Shown here: one piece after another, positions 8,596-17,367 of the stretch
How the letters are laid out: the number at the start of each line of letters is the position of its first letter
How positions within the stretch are numbered: the stretch's first letter is position 1
Assembly: GCF_033170385.1 (NCBI RefSeq)
Contig: NZ_CP126170.1
Coordinates: 954,001 to 1,018,000, forward strand
DNA: 64,000 nt
Source of the DNA: Xanthomonas rydalmerensis
GTDB taxonomy: Bacteria; Pseudomonadota; Gammaproteobacteria; Xanthomonadales; Xanthomonadaceae
Direction of reading: 5' to 3'
Position numbers and translations under genes: made by a program
The notes under the pieces: generated by a model
Databases searched by the model: none
What the model was told of the DNA's origin: nothing
What the model saw: the letters and a program-made list of their open reading frames with translations, nothing else

Positions 8596-9906
8596 ATGAT
8601 CCAACTACCCCGCTTCGCTCGCATGCCGCGTCTGCGCCGCAGCGTTGGCCTGATGCTGGCCGCACTGCTCGCCAGTGCCGCGGCCACTGCCGCGCCAGCG
8701 CCGGCCGACCAGGCCAGCGCGGCTTGCCTGGCGGCACTGCTGGAGCGGTTGGGCTGGCGCCTCGGTAGCACCGCCGCCGCGCAACCGCAGATTGCGGCCG
8801 GCGCGCCATGCGAACGCGGTTCGCTGGCCGAGGCGCAGGCGCACGGCGATCTGCAGGCGGCCTTGCCCGCGACCTGGAACGCCGCGCAACGGCAGCAGGC
8901 GCTGCGTGCCTTGCTGGACGCGCCGGCGACGCAGTGCGGTTATTTCCTGCAGCTGGGCGCGGCCACCACGCGCGCGGTCGCACGGCTGCAGGACAATCCC
9001 GGCTATCGCTTCTCGGCGCTGCAACTGGGCTGGATCGGCTTCGGCCTGCGCGGGGCGCAGGCGCAGGGCTGGGAGCGCTTCCGCAGCTTCGGCCGCGGCT
9101 ATCGTCCGGCAGGCGGCAATGCGCAGGCGATCGAGGCGTTCTACAGCGGCCACGTGCGCTCGGAATGCGGCGTCGGCCGGCAGATCGCGCAATTGGCCAC
9201 ACAGCGCGAGCTGTACGGCGATGCCGCATTCGATCGTGCGTTCAGTGCCGACGAGTTGTCGATCGGCACCTTCCTGACCCTGCACGACACCGACAGCATC
9301 CTGCTCGGCGCGCATGCCGGCACCTTCTTCGCCGACGGCAAGGCGGTCAAGACGTCGCAGCGCGGCCGTGCCGCCTTCCTCGGCGCGCCGGGCTACATCG
9401 TGCATGTGTTCGAGCGCCGCTATCTGGACGACATCAACAACCAGGCGGAGAACTTCGTGGTCGCCGCGGTCAGCGCCGAGGCCGCGGCGGCGCTGCGCGC
9501 GCACGGCGGCTTCGCGTACTACGACGCACAGAACCGGCGCATCTGGGAACTAGCGAAGACGCTGCGCGGCCCGGGCCGCGAACGCTTCGAACGGCTGCTG
9601 TACGCGCGCGACCCGGCGCTGCGCGCGCGCCTGGATCCGACGCAGCAGGCGGCGCTCGCGCAACTCGACGCCCTGCTCGACGATCCGTTCTACCGCGGCT
9701 TCCAGGTCTATGTGCATCCCAAGGGCGTCAAGCCGATCGGCTATCACGTGGTGCGGTTGCTGGATCGCAATCCGCGCACGCCGTTCGCGGTCGAGCTGAC
9801 CCTGCACAATCTGCACACCACGCTGTACCAACGCTGGCGCGACCTGCAACTGCGCGATTGCGCGCAGGCGCCAGCGCCGGCGCCCGCCGCCGCACCAGCG
9901 CCTTAG
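8596..9906 (+). CDS. Exported protein of unknown function (436 aa)
   Basis: I do not recognise this family. The product of 436 residues starts MIQLPRFARMPRLRRSVGLM, then a hydrophobic LAALLASAAATAAPAPA segment, consistent with a signal peptide cut near AAP-AP. The mature part is long and soluble-looking, with Arg/Ala-rich helices, a few aromatic blocks (RYLDDINNQAENFVVAAVS and FYRGFQVYVHPKGVKPIGYH), several Cys, and a Pro/Ala repeat at the very C-terminus (APAPAPAAAPAP). No catalytic motif is clear. ATG 8596 is preferred over the ATG at 8473 because it places the hydrophobic segment 18 residues in. It stands alone, 69 bp before gnd. Confidence 0.7.
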   Translation: MIQLPRFARMPRLRRSVGLMLAALLASAAATAAPAPADQASAACLAALLERLGWRLGSTAAAQPQIAAGAPCERGSLAEAQAHGDLQAALPATWNAAQRQQALRALLDAPATQCGYFLQLGAATTRAVARLQDNPGYRFSALQLGWIGFGLRGAQAQGWERFRSFGRGYRPAGGNAQAIEAFYSGHVRSECGVGRQIAQLATQRELYGDAAFDRAFSADELSIGTFLTLHDTDSILLGAHAGTFFADGKAVKTSQRGRAAFLGAPGYIVHVFERRYLDDINNQAENFVVAAVSAEAAAALRAHGGFAYYDAQNRRIWELAKTLRGPGRERFERLLYARDPALRARLDPTQQAALAQLDALLDDPFYRGFQVYVHPKGVKPIGYHVVRLLDRNPRTPFAVELTLHNLHTTLYQRWRDLQLRDCAQAPAPAPAAAPAP

Positions 9907-9975
9907 CTGCGCGTCACGTCGGCGCCGTCGCTTCGTGAGACCCTAATCCTCCTTTTTTCGAACCGGGAACGACGC

Positions 9976-10920
9976 ATGGAACTGGGACTTGTAGGCTTGG
10001 GCCGGATGGGCGCCAACATGGCCGAGCGGCTGGTGCGCGGCGGGCATCGCGTGGTCGGTTTCGACCTGGGCGAGGCCGCGCGCAACTCGGCGCAGCAGCG
10101 CGGGGTGGAAGCGGTCGACAGCATGGCCGCGCTGATCGCGGCGTTGCCGGCGCCGCGTGCGGTGTGGCTGATGGTGCCCGCCGGCAAGGTCGTCGACGAC
10201 ACCCTGGCCGCGTTGCTGCCGCTGCTGGACAAGGGCGATGTGGTGATCGACGGCGGCAACTCCTACTACAAGGATTCGATGCGCCGCGCCGGTGAACTGG
10301 CCGCGCACGGCATCGCCTATGTCGATTGCGGCACCAGCGGCGGGGTGTGGGGATTGCGCGAGGGCTACAGCCTGATGATCGGTGGCGACACCGCCGCGGT
10401 ACAGCGCCTGCACGACGTGTTCGCGACCCTGGCGCCGGCCGCCGATGCCGGCTGGGGACATGTCGGCCCCAGCGGTGCCGGCCACTTCACCAAGATGGTC
10501 CACAACGGCATCGAGTACGGAATGATGCAGGCCTATGCCGAGGGCTTCGCGCTGATGGGGCGCAAGCAGGAATTCGCGCTGGACCTGCACCAGGTGGCCG
10601 AGGTCTGGCGCCAGGGCAGCGTGGTACGTTCGTGGCTGCTGGACCTGTGCGCGGATGCGCTGGGCGCCAATCCGACCCTGGCCGGGATCGCGCCGTTCGT
10701 CCAGGACTCCGGCGAAGGCCGCTGGACCGTGGCCGAGGCGATCGACCTGGACGTGCCGGCGCCGGTGATCACCCTGTCGTTGCTGGAGCGGTTGCGCTCG
10801 CGCGACGACGATTCGTTCGCCGACAAGTTGCTGGCGGCGATGCGCAACCAGTTCGGCGGCCATGCGATCAAGCACGAGGGCGGCGACGCGCCCGCGCCGG
10901 GCGGCACGCGTCCCGCCTGA
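9976..10920 (+). CDS. gnd: 6-phosphogluconate dehydrogenase, short YqeC/GntZ form
   Basis: Oxidatively decarboxylates 6-phosphogluconate to ribulose 5-phosphate. The 314-residue length matches the short, usually NAD-preferring type rather than the 470-residue NADP enzyme. The N-terminus has the Rossmann motif LGLVGLGRMGANMA. Substrate and catalytic blocks are DGGNSYYKDSMRR, DCGTSGGVWGLREGYSLMIGG and GHFTKMVHNGIEYGMMQ, with the catalytic Lys in the last. The end converges with the oxidoreductase gene on the other strand with only 4 bp between stops. Confidence 0.93.
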   Translation: MELGLVGLGRMGANMAERLVRGGHRVVGFDLGEAARNSAQQRGVEAVDSMAALIAALPAPRAVWLMVPAGKVVDDTLAALLPLLDKGDVVIDGGNSYYKDSMRRAGELAAHGIAYVDCGTSGGVWGLREGYSLMIGGDTAAVQRLHDVFATLAPAADAGWGHVGPSGAGHFTKMVHNGIEYGMMQAYAEGFALMGRKQEFALDLHQVAEVWRQGSVVRSWLLDLCADALGANPTLAGIAPFVQDSGEGRWTVAEAIDLDVPAPVITLSLLERLRSRDDDSFADKLLAAMRNQFGGHAIKHEGGDAPAPGGTRPA

Positions 10921-10924
10921 CGCC

Positions 10925-11965
10925 TCAGTCCAGCGTCACGCTGCACCCGGAGGCGGCGCTGCGCACGCCCGCCTCCAGCAGGCGCATCACCGCCAGCGCC
11001 TGCGCCGCATCCACCGGCGCGGGCGCGCGCCCGGCCATCGCCTCGCGAAAGGCCGCGTAGCATTCGCGGTAGTCGCCGCGATGCGCGGGCAGGGTCTGCA
11101 GCGCGTGCGTGCCATCGGTGCCGACCAGGCGCAACTGGCCGGGCAGGGGATCGGCGCCCCAGTCGGGCGCGCCCGGCACGACGCCGGCGCGCAACTGCGC
11201 TTCCTGCGTATCCAGGCCGTGCTTGAGGTAGCTGCCGCCGGTGCCGTGCACCGCGAAGCGCAGGCCGTTGGCCGCGACCAGCGAACCGGCATGCAGCACC
11301 ACCCGCAATCGCGGATAGCGCAGCACCGCATGCACGTAGTCCACCGCCTGCGCGCCGGGGCGCTGCAGCGCCAGGTCGGCCTGCAGCGCCTGCGGTGGTC
11401 CGAACAGTTGCAGCGCCTGGTCGAGCAGATGCGGCCCCAGGTCGAACCACAGCCCCGAGCCTGGCAAGGCGTGCTCGCGCCAGCGGTCGCCCACCTGCGG
11501 ACGATGGCGATCGAAATGGGAATGGAACTCGGCGATCTCGCCCAGGGTGCCGGCCTCCAACAAGGCGCGCACGCCGAGGAAGTCGCCGTCCCAGCGCCGG
11601 TTCTGGAACACGCTGACGATGCGGCCGACACGTTGCGCCTGGTCGAGCACCTGCTGCGCTTCGGCCACGTCCAGGGTGAACGGTTTGTCCACCAGCACGT
11701 GCTTGCCCTGCGCCAGCGCGGCCAGCGCCAGCGGCGCGTGGGTCTGGTTGGGCGTGGCGATCACCACCGCGTCGATCTGCGGATCGGCGAAGGCCTGCGT
11801 TGCATCGGCGACCACGCGCGCCTGCGGCCAGTCTGCGCTCACTGCCTCGGCCTGGCGCGAGACCACGGTATGCAGGCGTAGACCGGGCGTGTGTGCGATC
11901 AACGGCGCATGGAAGGTGCGGCCGACGTAGCCGAAGCCGAGCAGGGCGAGATTGAAGTCGGACAT
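10925..11965 (-). CDS. Gfo/Idh/MocA family oxidoreductase
   Basis: A 346-residue NAD(P)-dependent sugar or inositol-type dehydrogenase. The N-terminal Rossmann fold is clear in LALLGFGYVGRTFHAPLI, followed by DAVVIATPNQTH and the family signature GKHVLVDKPFTLDVAEAQQ with the conserved catalytic Lys in DKP. The C-terminal half (FHSHFDRHRPQVGDRWRE, LWFDLGPHLLDQAL) gives the metal-free His-containing catalytic sheet. It resembles the E. coli YdgJ group. Met 11965 is chosen over 12031 because the Rossmann strand starts four residues later. It is divergent from the BON gene. Confidence 0.9.
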   Translation of the reverse strand: MSDFNLALLGFGYVGRTFHAPLIAHTPGLRLHTVVSRQAEAVSADWPQARVVADATQAFADPQIDAVVIATPNQTHAPLALAALAQGKHVLVDKPFTLDVAEAQQVLDQAQRVGRIVSVFQNRRWDGDFLGVRALLEAGTLGEIAEFHSHFDRHRPQVGDRWREHALPGSGLWFDLGPHLLDQALQLFGPPQALQADLALQRPGAQAVDYVHAVLRYPRLRVVLHAGSLVAANGLRFAVHGTGGSYLKHGLDTQEAQLRAGVVPGAPDWGADPLPGQLRLVGTDGTHALQTLPAHRGDYRECYAAFREAMAGRAPAPVDAAQALAVMRLLEAGVRSAASGCSVTLD

Positions 11966-12112
11966 GGGCGCGGGCGGGAAGCGACGGGACGCCAGTATCG
12001 CCCGCCCTGCGTCGGCGGCTTGCGTATTCACGCTACGGCGATTCGGCGGTCACGTTGCCTGTACAACGGACTAGGGGAGACTGCACGCACACCTTCAGCG
12101 GAGGAAGACACG

Positions 12113-12529
12113 ATGAAAACGATCAATGCACGCACCCTGCTTGGCGCCACCCTGGTGGCCGGTTTCGCGTTCGGCGCGGGCCAGGCGTTCGCAGCCGGCC
12201 AGGCCACCAGCGCCAAGGACCACGGCACCATGGGCCAGCAGGACACGATGCAGCACGACACCACTGCCCATGACGCCAGCCATCACGACTCCAACGAGCC
12301 GGTCACCGACACCTGGATCACCACCAAGGTGAAGGCCGATCTGCTGGCCACCAAGAACGTGTCGGGCACCGAAATCAAAGTCGATACCGTCAACGGCACG
12401 GTGAAGTTGTCCGGCACGGTCGCGACCAAGGCGGAGAAGGACAAGGCCGTGGCGGTTGCCAAGAAGATCAAGGGAGTCAAGAAGGTGGATGCGGCCGACC
12501 TGACGGTCAGCGCCGCTGCCAAGAAGTAA
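12113..12529 (+). CDS. BON-domain periplasmic protein (OsmY-like)
   Basis: A 138-residue exported protein. The signal peptide MKTINARTLLGATLVAGFAF ends near AFA-AG. A His/Asp/Met-rich spacer (about residues 40-62, GTMGQQDTMQHDTTAHD) is followed by one BON domain (DTWITTKVKADLLATKNVSG to AADLTVSAA). BON domains are associated with phospholipid binding and envelope stress. A GGAGGAAG site precedes the ATG. A terminator follows at 12601. The histidine-rich spacer could bind metal, which is speculation. Confidence 0.88.
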   Translation: MKTINARTLLGATLVAGFAFGAGQAFAAGQATSAKDHGTMGQQDTMQHDTTAHDASHHDSNEPVTDTWITTKVKADLLATKNVSGTEIKVDTVNGTVKLSGTVATKAEKDKAVAVAKKIKGVKKVDAADLTVSAAAKK

Positions 12530-12600
12530 GCATTGCGATCCGCGGCCGCGGCCGCGGGTGGGGTGCGACGAGGCGCCCCACTCGCGACACCGGCCAATGG

Positions 12601-12626
12601 CGCACCCTGCGGGGTGCGTTTTTTTT
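12601..12626 (+). terminator. Rho-independent terminator
   Basis: A 7-bp perfect stem CGCACCC/GGGTGCG with a 4-nt loop (12601-12618) is followed by eight T residues (12619-12626). It sits 71 bp downstream of the BON-protein stop. Confidence 0.92.
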
Positions 12627-12701
12627 GGGCGGAGTGGCCTAAATTCGCGACCTGCATCGCATTTCGCGCCGTTTTGACACCCGCTCAGACATCATGCCTT
12701 C

Positions 12702-13067
12702 ATGTTCGTCAACGGATCGCGCGCAATGTTGGACACCCAACCCCACCCGGCCGCGGGGCATGCGGCTTCGGCTGCCGAAGCGCTGGGCGCTGCGCTGTCC
12801 AGCCGTGACACGCAGACGTCGCCGCTGCTGCCCGCGGTGCGCAGGCTCGAAGCGCAGTTGAGCATGTTGTTGACGACTTTCCATGACGATGCCGGTTTCT
12901 GGCCGGCGTTCACGACGCTGATGCAGGAACTGGATCATGGCCTGAGCCAGTCCGAGCGCCGCCGCCTGCGTGGCCACGCCGATTTCCTGCTGGTCCGCGC
13001 CGGCATGCCGGCCTGGACCCTGGCCGGCACCCACGGCGCCGCCCCTACACTGGCGCGCCAGCCCTGA
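12702..13067 (+). CDS. Hypothetical protein (121 aa)
   Basis: Not recognised. A small soluble protein with no signal peptide and an amphipathic helical look (LLPAVRRLEAQLSMLLTTF and DHGLSQSERRRLRGHADFLL). Two in-frame ATGs exist, 12702 and 12726, and neither has a clear ribosome site, so the start is uncertain. It lies just after a terminator and 194 bp before the sensor-kinase gene. Codon composition looks like its neighbours, which is the main support for it being real. Confidence 0.45.
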   Translation: MFVNGSRAMLDTQPHPAAGHAASAAEALGAALSSRDTQTSPLLPAVRRLEAQLSMLLTTFHDDAGFWPAFTTLMQELDHGLSQSERRRLRGHADFLLVRAGMPAWTLAGTHGAAPTLARQP

Positions 13068-13261
13068 GCGGCGCGCGCGGGTGGCGCTTCGGCGGCGGCC
13101 TGCCGCCGGTACCGCCGTGCGTGCTGGCTGGGATAGCGTCCACGCCGCTGGCGCGATCGGGGTATCGCGCGCTCGCTGAACAATTTATCTGCTGCCGGGG
13201 AAGATGGGCGACAATGCGCGCCCGCGATGGCCGCAGCCGTTCCTTCTTCTGACGCACCGCT

Positions 13262-15073
13262 ATGCAGACCATCGCCAAACACGATGCTTGGGACCGCTGG
13301 CGCCTGCCGCTGCTGGCCCTGGCCGTCGTCCTGATCGTCATCCTGCCCTCGCTGCTGCTGCGGCAAATGAATGCCAGCACCCTGCGCGCTGCCGACTGGG
13401 TCGGCCACAGCCAGGAGGTGACCGCCACGCTGAACGCGATGGAAGCGGACATGCGCGACATGGAGTCGGCGGCGATGGCGATGTCGCATGGCGTGCAGTC
13501 GCCGATCCTGACCGCGCGCTTCAAGGAGGCGCGCGCGTCGTTGCAGCCGACCATGGCCCACCTGGCCGAACTGACCCGCGACAATCCCGACCAGCAGATC
13601 CGCATCGGCCGCCTGCAGAGCACGCTGGAACGGCGCGGCCTGCTGGCCGAGCGCATCGCCCAGGCGCGCGATCCGGAGCGGATCCGCGCGCTGATCCAGG
13701 ACATGACCGCCGACAATCCGGTGCGCGGCCTGATCGCCGAGCTGCAGCGGCGCGAGGACGAACTGCTGAGCGAGCGCACCGCCGACGCCGAGCAGCGTCG
13801 GATGCTCGCCTCGATGATGAGCTGGACCTCGCTGGTGGTGCAGCTCCTGCTGCTGGGCCTGGTGATCTGGCTGCTGCAACGGCAGATCGGCCGGCGCCTG
13901 GACGCCGAGCGCCACATGCTGCGCGCCAACGGCCGCGCCGCGGCGGTGCTGCAGACCGTGCGCGAGCCGATCGTGCTCCTGGACAATGGGCAGCGGATGC
14001 TGATGCACAACACCGCCTTCGCCGAACTGTACGGCATGGACCTGGCGGATCCGCCGAAGCTGCTCGCCGACGTCGGCGACGGCGTCTGGCAAGATCCGGT
14101 GATCGTGCAGCGATTGGCCGACGTGCTGTTGCGCGGACGCGAATTGTGGGATTTCGAGCACGAACAAGTCGGCGCCGACGGCGTACCAAGGACCATGCTG
14201 CTGAATGCGCGGCGCATGCCGCTGCCGGACAGCGAGGACGAAGTGGTCTTGATGACGGTCAGCGACATCACCCTGCAGAAAACCGCGCAGCAGCGCATCC
14301 AGGAGCTGAACCGGCAGCTGGAGGGCAAGGTCGAGCAGGTGTCGGAAGTCAACCGCGAACTGGAGGCGTTCAGCTACTCGGTCTCGCACGACCTGCGCGC
14401 GCCGTTGCGCCACGTCGCCGGCTTCGCCGACAAGCTGGCCCGCCATCTGGGCGACGGCGCCGACGAGAAGAGCCGGCACTACCTGGAGGTGATCGGTACC
14501 TCGGCGCGGCGCATGGCCTCGCTGATCGACGACCTGCTGGTGTACTCGCGCCTGGGCCGCAGCGCGCTGCGTCTGCAGGCGGTGGACATGCAGTCGCTGG
14601 TGGCGGAGACGCGCTCGGTGCTCGACGCCAACTACCAGTCCGACCACGGCGACAGCGGCCACCGCATCGAGTGGACCATCGCGCCGTTGCCGATCCTGGT
14701 CGCCGACGAGAACATGATGCGGCAGCTGTGGCTGAACCTGCTCGGCAATGCGGTCAAGTACAGCGCCAAGCGCGAGGTTGCGCAGATCCAGGTCGACTAT
14801 CAGGTGCAGCCGGACGGCAGCCATCACTTCAGCGTGCGCGATAATGGCGCCGGCTTCGACATGACCTACGCGGCCAAGCTGTTCGGCGTGTTCCAGCGCC
14901 TGCACAAGGCCAGCGAGTATTCCGGTACCGGCATCGGCCTGGCCAGCGTGCGTCGCGTGCTGACCCGCCATGGCGGCCATATCTGGGCCGAGTCCGCCCC
15001 CGAACAGGGCGCCACCTTCCATTTCGTCCTGCCTCCGGCGCCCGAAGCGCCCACTACCGAGTTCATCGCATGA
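13262..15073 (+). CDS. Membrane sensor histidine kinase with PAS domain
   Basis: A 603-residue kinase. TM1 (about residues 14-34, LLALAVVLIVILPSLLL) and TM2 (about 190-212, VVQLLLLGLVIWLLQ) enclose a periplasmic helical region of about 155 residues, CHASE3-like in size. A PAS-like domain follows (about 225-340, VREPIVLLDNGQRMLMHNTA). The dimerisation helix holds the phospho-acceptor His376 in FSYSVSHDLRAPLRHV, the form typical of phytochrome-type kinases. The ATPase domain shows NLLGNAVKYSAKR and RDNGAGFDM, then GTGIGLASVRR. The stop overlaps the start of a Rcp1-like receiver by 4 bp, so the two probably form a phosphorelay. The signal is unknown. Confidence 0.93.
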   Translation: MQTIAKHDAWDRWRLPLLALAVVLIVILPSLLLRQMNASTLRAADWVGHSQEVTATLNAMEADMRDMESAAMAMSHGVQSPILTARFKEARASLQPTMAHLAELTRDNPDQQIRIGRLQSTLERRGLLAERIAQARDPERIRALIQDMTADNPVRGLIAELQRREDELLSERTADAEQRRMLASMMSWTSLVVQLLLLGLVIWLLQRQIGRRLDAERHMLRANGRAAAVLQTVREPIVLLDNGQRMLMHNTAFAELYGMDLADPPKLLADVGDGVWQDPVIVQRLADVLLRGRELWDFEHEQVGADGVPRTMLLNARRMPLPDSEDEVVLMTVSDITLQKTAQQRIQELNRQLEGKVEQVSEVNRELEAFSYSVSHDLRAPLRHVAGFADKLARHLGDGADEKSRHYLEVIGTSARRMASLIDDLLVYSRLGRSALRLQAVDMQSLVAETRSVLDANYQSDHGDSGHRIEWTIAPLPILVADENMMRQLWLNLLGNAVKYSAKREVAQIQVDYQVQPDGSHHFSVRDNGAGFDMTYAAKLFGVFQRLHKASEYSGTGIGLASVRRVLTRHGGHIWAESAPEQGATFHFVLPPAPEAPTTEFIA

Positions 15074-15510
15074 CCGCCATCCGCACCATCCTGCTTGCCG
15101 AAGACAGTCCCGCCGACGCCGAAATGGCGGTGGATGCGTTGCGCGACGCGCGCCTGGCCAATCCCATCGTGCACGTCGAGGACGGCGTGGAGGCGATGGA
15201 CTACCTGCTGCGCCGCGGCGCCTACGCCGACCGCGAGGAAGGCCTGCCGGCGGTGCTGCTGCTGGACATCAAGATGCCGCGCATGGATGGCCTGGAAGTG
15301 CTCAAGCTGGTGCGCAGCGAGGAGTCGCTCAAGCGCTTGCCGGTGGTGATCCTGTCGTCCTCGCGCGAGGAAAGCGACCTGGCCCGCAGTTGGGACCTGG
15401 GCGTGAATGCGTATGTGGTCAAGCCGGTGGACGTGGACCAGTTCTTCACCGCGGTGAAGACCCTGGGGACCTTCTGGGCGCTGATCAACCAGGCGCCGGA
15501 CAAAGAGTAA
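15070..15510 (+). CDS. Single-domain response regulator (Rcp1/CheY-like)
   Basis: A 146-residue receiver with no output domain. Acidic pocket residues are in LLAEDSPADAEMA, the phospho-acceptor Asp is in VLLLDIKMPRMDGLEV, the conserved Ser in VVILSSSREE, and the Lys in YVVKPVDVDQF. Its sequence style, with the elongated end FFTAVKTLGTFWALIN, matches the Rcp1 group that partners phytochrome-like kinases. It overlaps the kinase gene (ATGA), so translation is coupled. The likely role is a phosphate shuttle. Confidence 0.93.
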   Translation: MTAIRTILLAEDSPADAEMAVDALRDARLANPIVHVEDGVEAMDYLLRRGAYADREEGLPAVLLLDIKMPRMDGLEVLKLVRSEESLKRLPVVILSSSREESDLARSWDLGVNAYVVKPVDVDQFFTAVKTLGTFWALINQAPDKE

Positions 15511-15516
15511 GCGCGC

Positions 15517-17031
15517 ATGCCCACCACCGGCCCCAGGCTTGGCCCGATCCGGATCCTCATGGTGGAGGATTCGCCGGAGGATGCCGAGCTGCTGTCCGAT
15601 CAGCTGCTGGAGGCCGGCCTGGAGGCGGTGTTCCGCCGCGTGGAAAGCGAGCCGGCGCTGCGCGAGGCGCTCGGCGAGTTCGCCCCGGACATCGTGCTGT
15701 CGGACCTGAGCATGCCTGGGTTCTCCGGGCACGAGGCGCTGCGGGTGGTGCGCGAGGACGGCAACGCGGTGCCCTTCATCTTCGTCTCCGGCACCATCGG
15801 CGAGGAGACCGCGGTGGAGGCGCTGCGCGACGGCGCCAACGACTACATCATCAAGCACAACCCCACGCGTCTGCCGTCGGCGGTGGCGCGCGCGATCCGC
15901 GAGGCCCGCACCGAACGCGAGCGGCAGCGGGTGGAGCGCGAACTGATGCGCGCGCAGCGGCTCGAGAGCCTGGCCCTGCTCGCCGCCGGTCTCAGTCACG
16001 ACCTGCGCAACATCCTGCAGCCGCTGCTGATCGTGCCGGAACTGATCGTCGGTCGCAGCGACGATCCGCAACTGCGGCATCTGGCCGACGTCATCGCCGA
16101 GTGCGGCCGGCGCGGCCATGAGATGGCCGAGTCGATGCTGTCGTTCGTGCGCGGCTCGCGTACGCCCAGCGAGCCGGTGCGCCTGGCCGAGCTGTTCCAG
16201 GCGGTGCAGATGCTGCTCAAGAGCAGCCTGCCGGAGCGGGTGACGCTGAAGGTGGACGTGGCCGATCCGACACTGTCGATCGAGGCCAACTACACCGAGC
16301 TGCAGCAGTGCCTGCTCAACCTCGGCCTCAACGCGATCCAGGCGATGCCCGACGGCGGCCAGCTGAGCTTGTCGGCGACGCCGGCGATCGGCGCCGACGG
16401 CAGCGAGCAGGTGCGCATCCTGGTCCGCGACAGCGGCATCGGCATGGACGCGGAGACTCAGGCGCGGCTATTCAGCCCGTTCTTCACCACCAAGCCGGAC
16501 GGCACCGGCCTGGGCCTGATCTCCTGCAAGCGCATCGTCGAGAGCTACGGCGGCCAGATCGGCGTGGACAGCACGCCGGGCGAGGGCACCTGCTTCGAAA
16601 TGCTGATGCCGCTGCGCGCGACGGCGCCATCGGCCGAACCGGAGTTGTCGTTGCCGATGGGCAAGGGCCAGCGCGTGCTGCTGGTCGACGGCGAGGCCAC
16701 GCGGCTGTCGCTGCTCGGCAATGCGCTGTCCAGCCAGGGCTATCGTCCGCAACTGGCGTCCGACGGCGCCGCCGCGCTGCGCGACGTCGAGGAGCATGGC
16801 CTGCCGGATCTGATGATCGTCGACAGCGACATCATCCTGCTGTCGGCGGTGCGCCTGCTGCTGGCGCTGCAGGACCTGGGCTACCAGGGCCCGGCGATCG
16901 TGCTCGAGGACACCGGCACCCACCTGGAACGCGACCACTTCCCCGCCGACATCGCCGTGCACGTCCTGCGCAAGCCGCTGGAAATGCAGCGCGTGTTCCG
17001 CGCGGTGGCGCATGCCCTCGAAAGCGGTTGA
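15517..17031 (+). CDS. Hybrid REC-histidine kinase-REC protein
   Basis: A 504-residue soluble protein without membrane segments. The N-terminal receiver (about 10-130) has MVEDSPEDAELL and the acceptor Asp in IVLSDLSMPGFSG. The kinase part has the H-box LAAGLSHDLRNILQPLL (His near residue 163) and an ATPase domain (LGLNAIQAMPDGGQLS, RDSGIGMD, GTGLGLISCKRIV). A C-terminal receiver-like domain (about 385-500) has LLVDGEATRLSLLGN and IVDSDIILLSAV but weak conservation after the Asp, so it may be degenerate. Six bp separate it from the upstream receiver gene. It probably ends the three-gene phosphorelay operon. Confidence 0.9.
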   Translation: MPTTGPRLGPIRILMVEDSPEDAELLSDQLLEAGLEAVFRRVESEPALREALGEFAPDIVLSDLSMPGFSGHEALRVVREDGNAVPFIFVSGTIGEETAVEALRDGANDYIIKHNPTRLPSAVARAIREARTERERQRVERELMRAQRLESLALLAAGLSHDLRNILQPLLIVPELIVGRSDDPQLRHLADVIAECGRRGHEMAESMLSFVRGSRTPSEPVRLAELFQAVQMLLKSSLPERVTLKVDVADPTLSIEANYTELQQCLLNLGLNAIQAMPDGGQLSLSATPAIGADGSEQVRILVRDSGIGMDAETQARLFSPFFTTKPDGTGLGLISCKRIVESYGGQIGVDSTPGEGTCFEMLMPLRATAPSAEPELSLPMGKGQRVLLVDGEATRLSLLGNALSSQGYRPQLASDGAAALRDVEEHGLPDLMIVDSDIILLSAVRLLLALQDLGYQGPAIVLEDTGTHLERDHFPADIAVHVLRKPLEMQRVFRAVAHALESG

Positions 17032-17367
17032 GGAGCTGGCAATGGGGATGCGGGAATGGGGAATGGGAAAGGCAACAGCAACTGTGGCCCGCTGTTGCTG
17101 AGAAATCGGGAATAGGAAGGCAACCGCAAGCGGCCGTCGCCTCGGTGGCCATTGCGCTTCCCGCGCAAGGGCTAGGATGTCGGGACTCGAGTCCCGATTT
17201 TCTCATTGCCTATTCATGGCCGAGACGTTGGGACCGCGAGCCGAAAGGCAGCCGCCGTGCATTGCAACTTGCAATGACATGAGCGCCGGCATACTCCGTA
17301 CATCGGAACGGAGGCGTCGCGCTCCGCTTTTACGATTCCCCAATCCCGATTCCCGACTCCCGGCCTT
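17032..17367. repeat. Intergenic GGGATT/AATCCC-type repeat region (locus A)
   Basis: A 336-bp gap between convergent stops. The left part has plus-strand GGGAATGGGGAATGGG-like units (about 17049-17068 and 17104-17116). The right part has complementary-sense units (ATTCCCCAATCCCGATTCCC, about 17336-17355, then GACTCCCGG). The two arms face each other around about 220 bp that include AGGATGTCGGGACTCGAGTC. I see no gene here. The same repeat family occurs at 30384 and 57522. Confidence 0.7.

Noticed and set aside
12935..15022. Minus-strand open frame of 695 codons opposite the sensor kinase
   Set aside because: The plus-strand kinase has clear PAS, HisKA and ATPase motifs. The antisense frame is low-complexity shadow.
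17032..17367. Short plus-strand frame reading from the GGGATT repeats into the minus-strand Anbu gene
   Set aside because: It is made of repeat DNA followed by antisense of a conserved peptidase gene.
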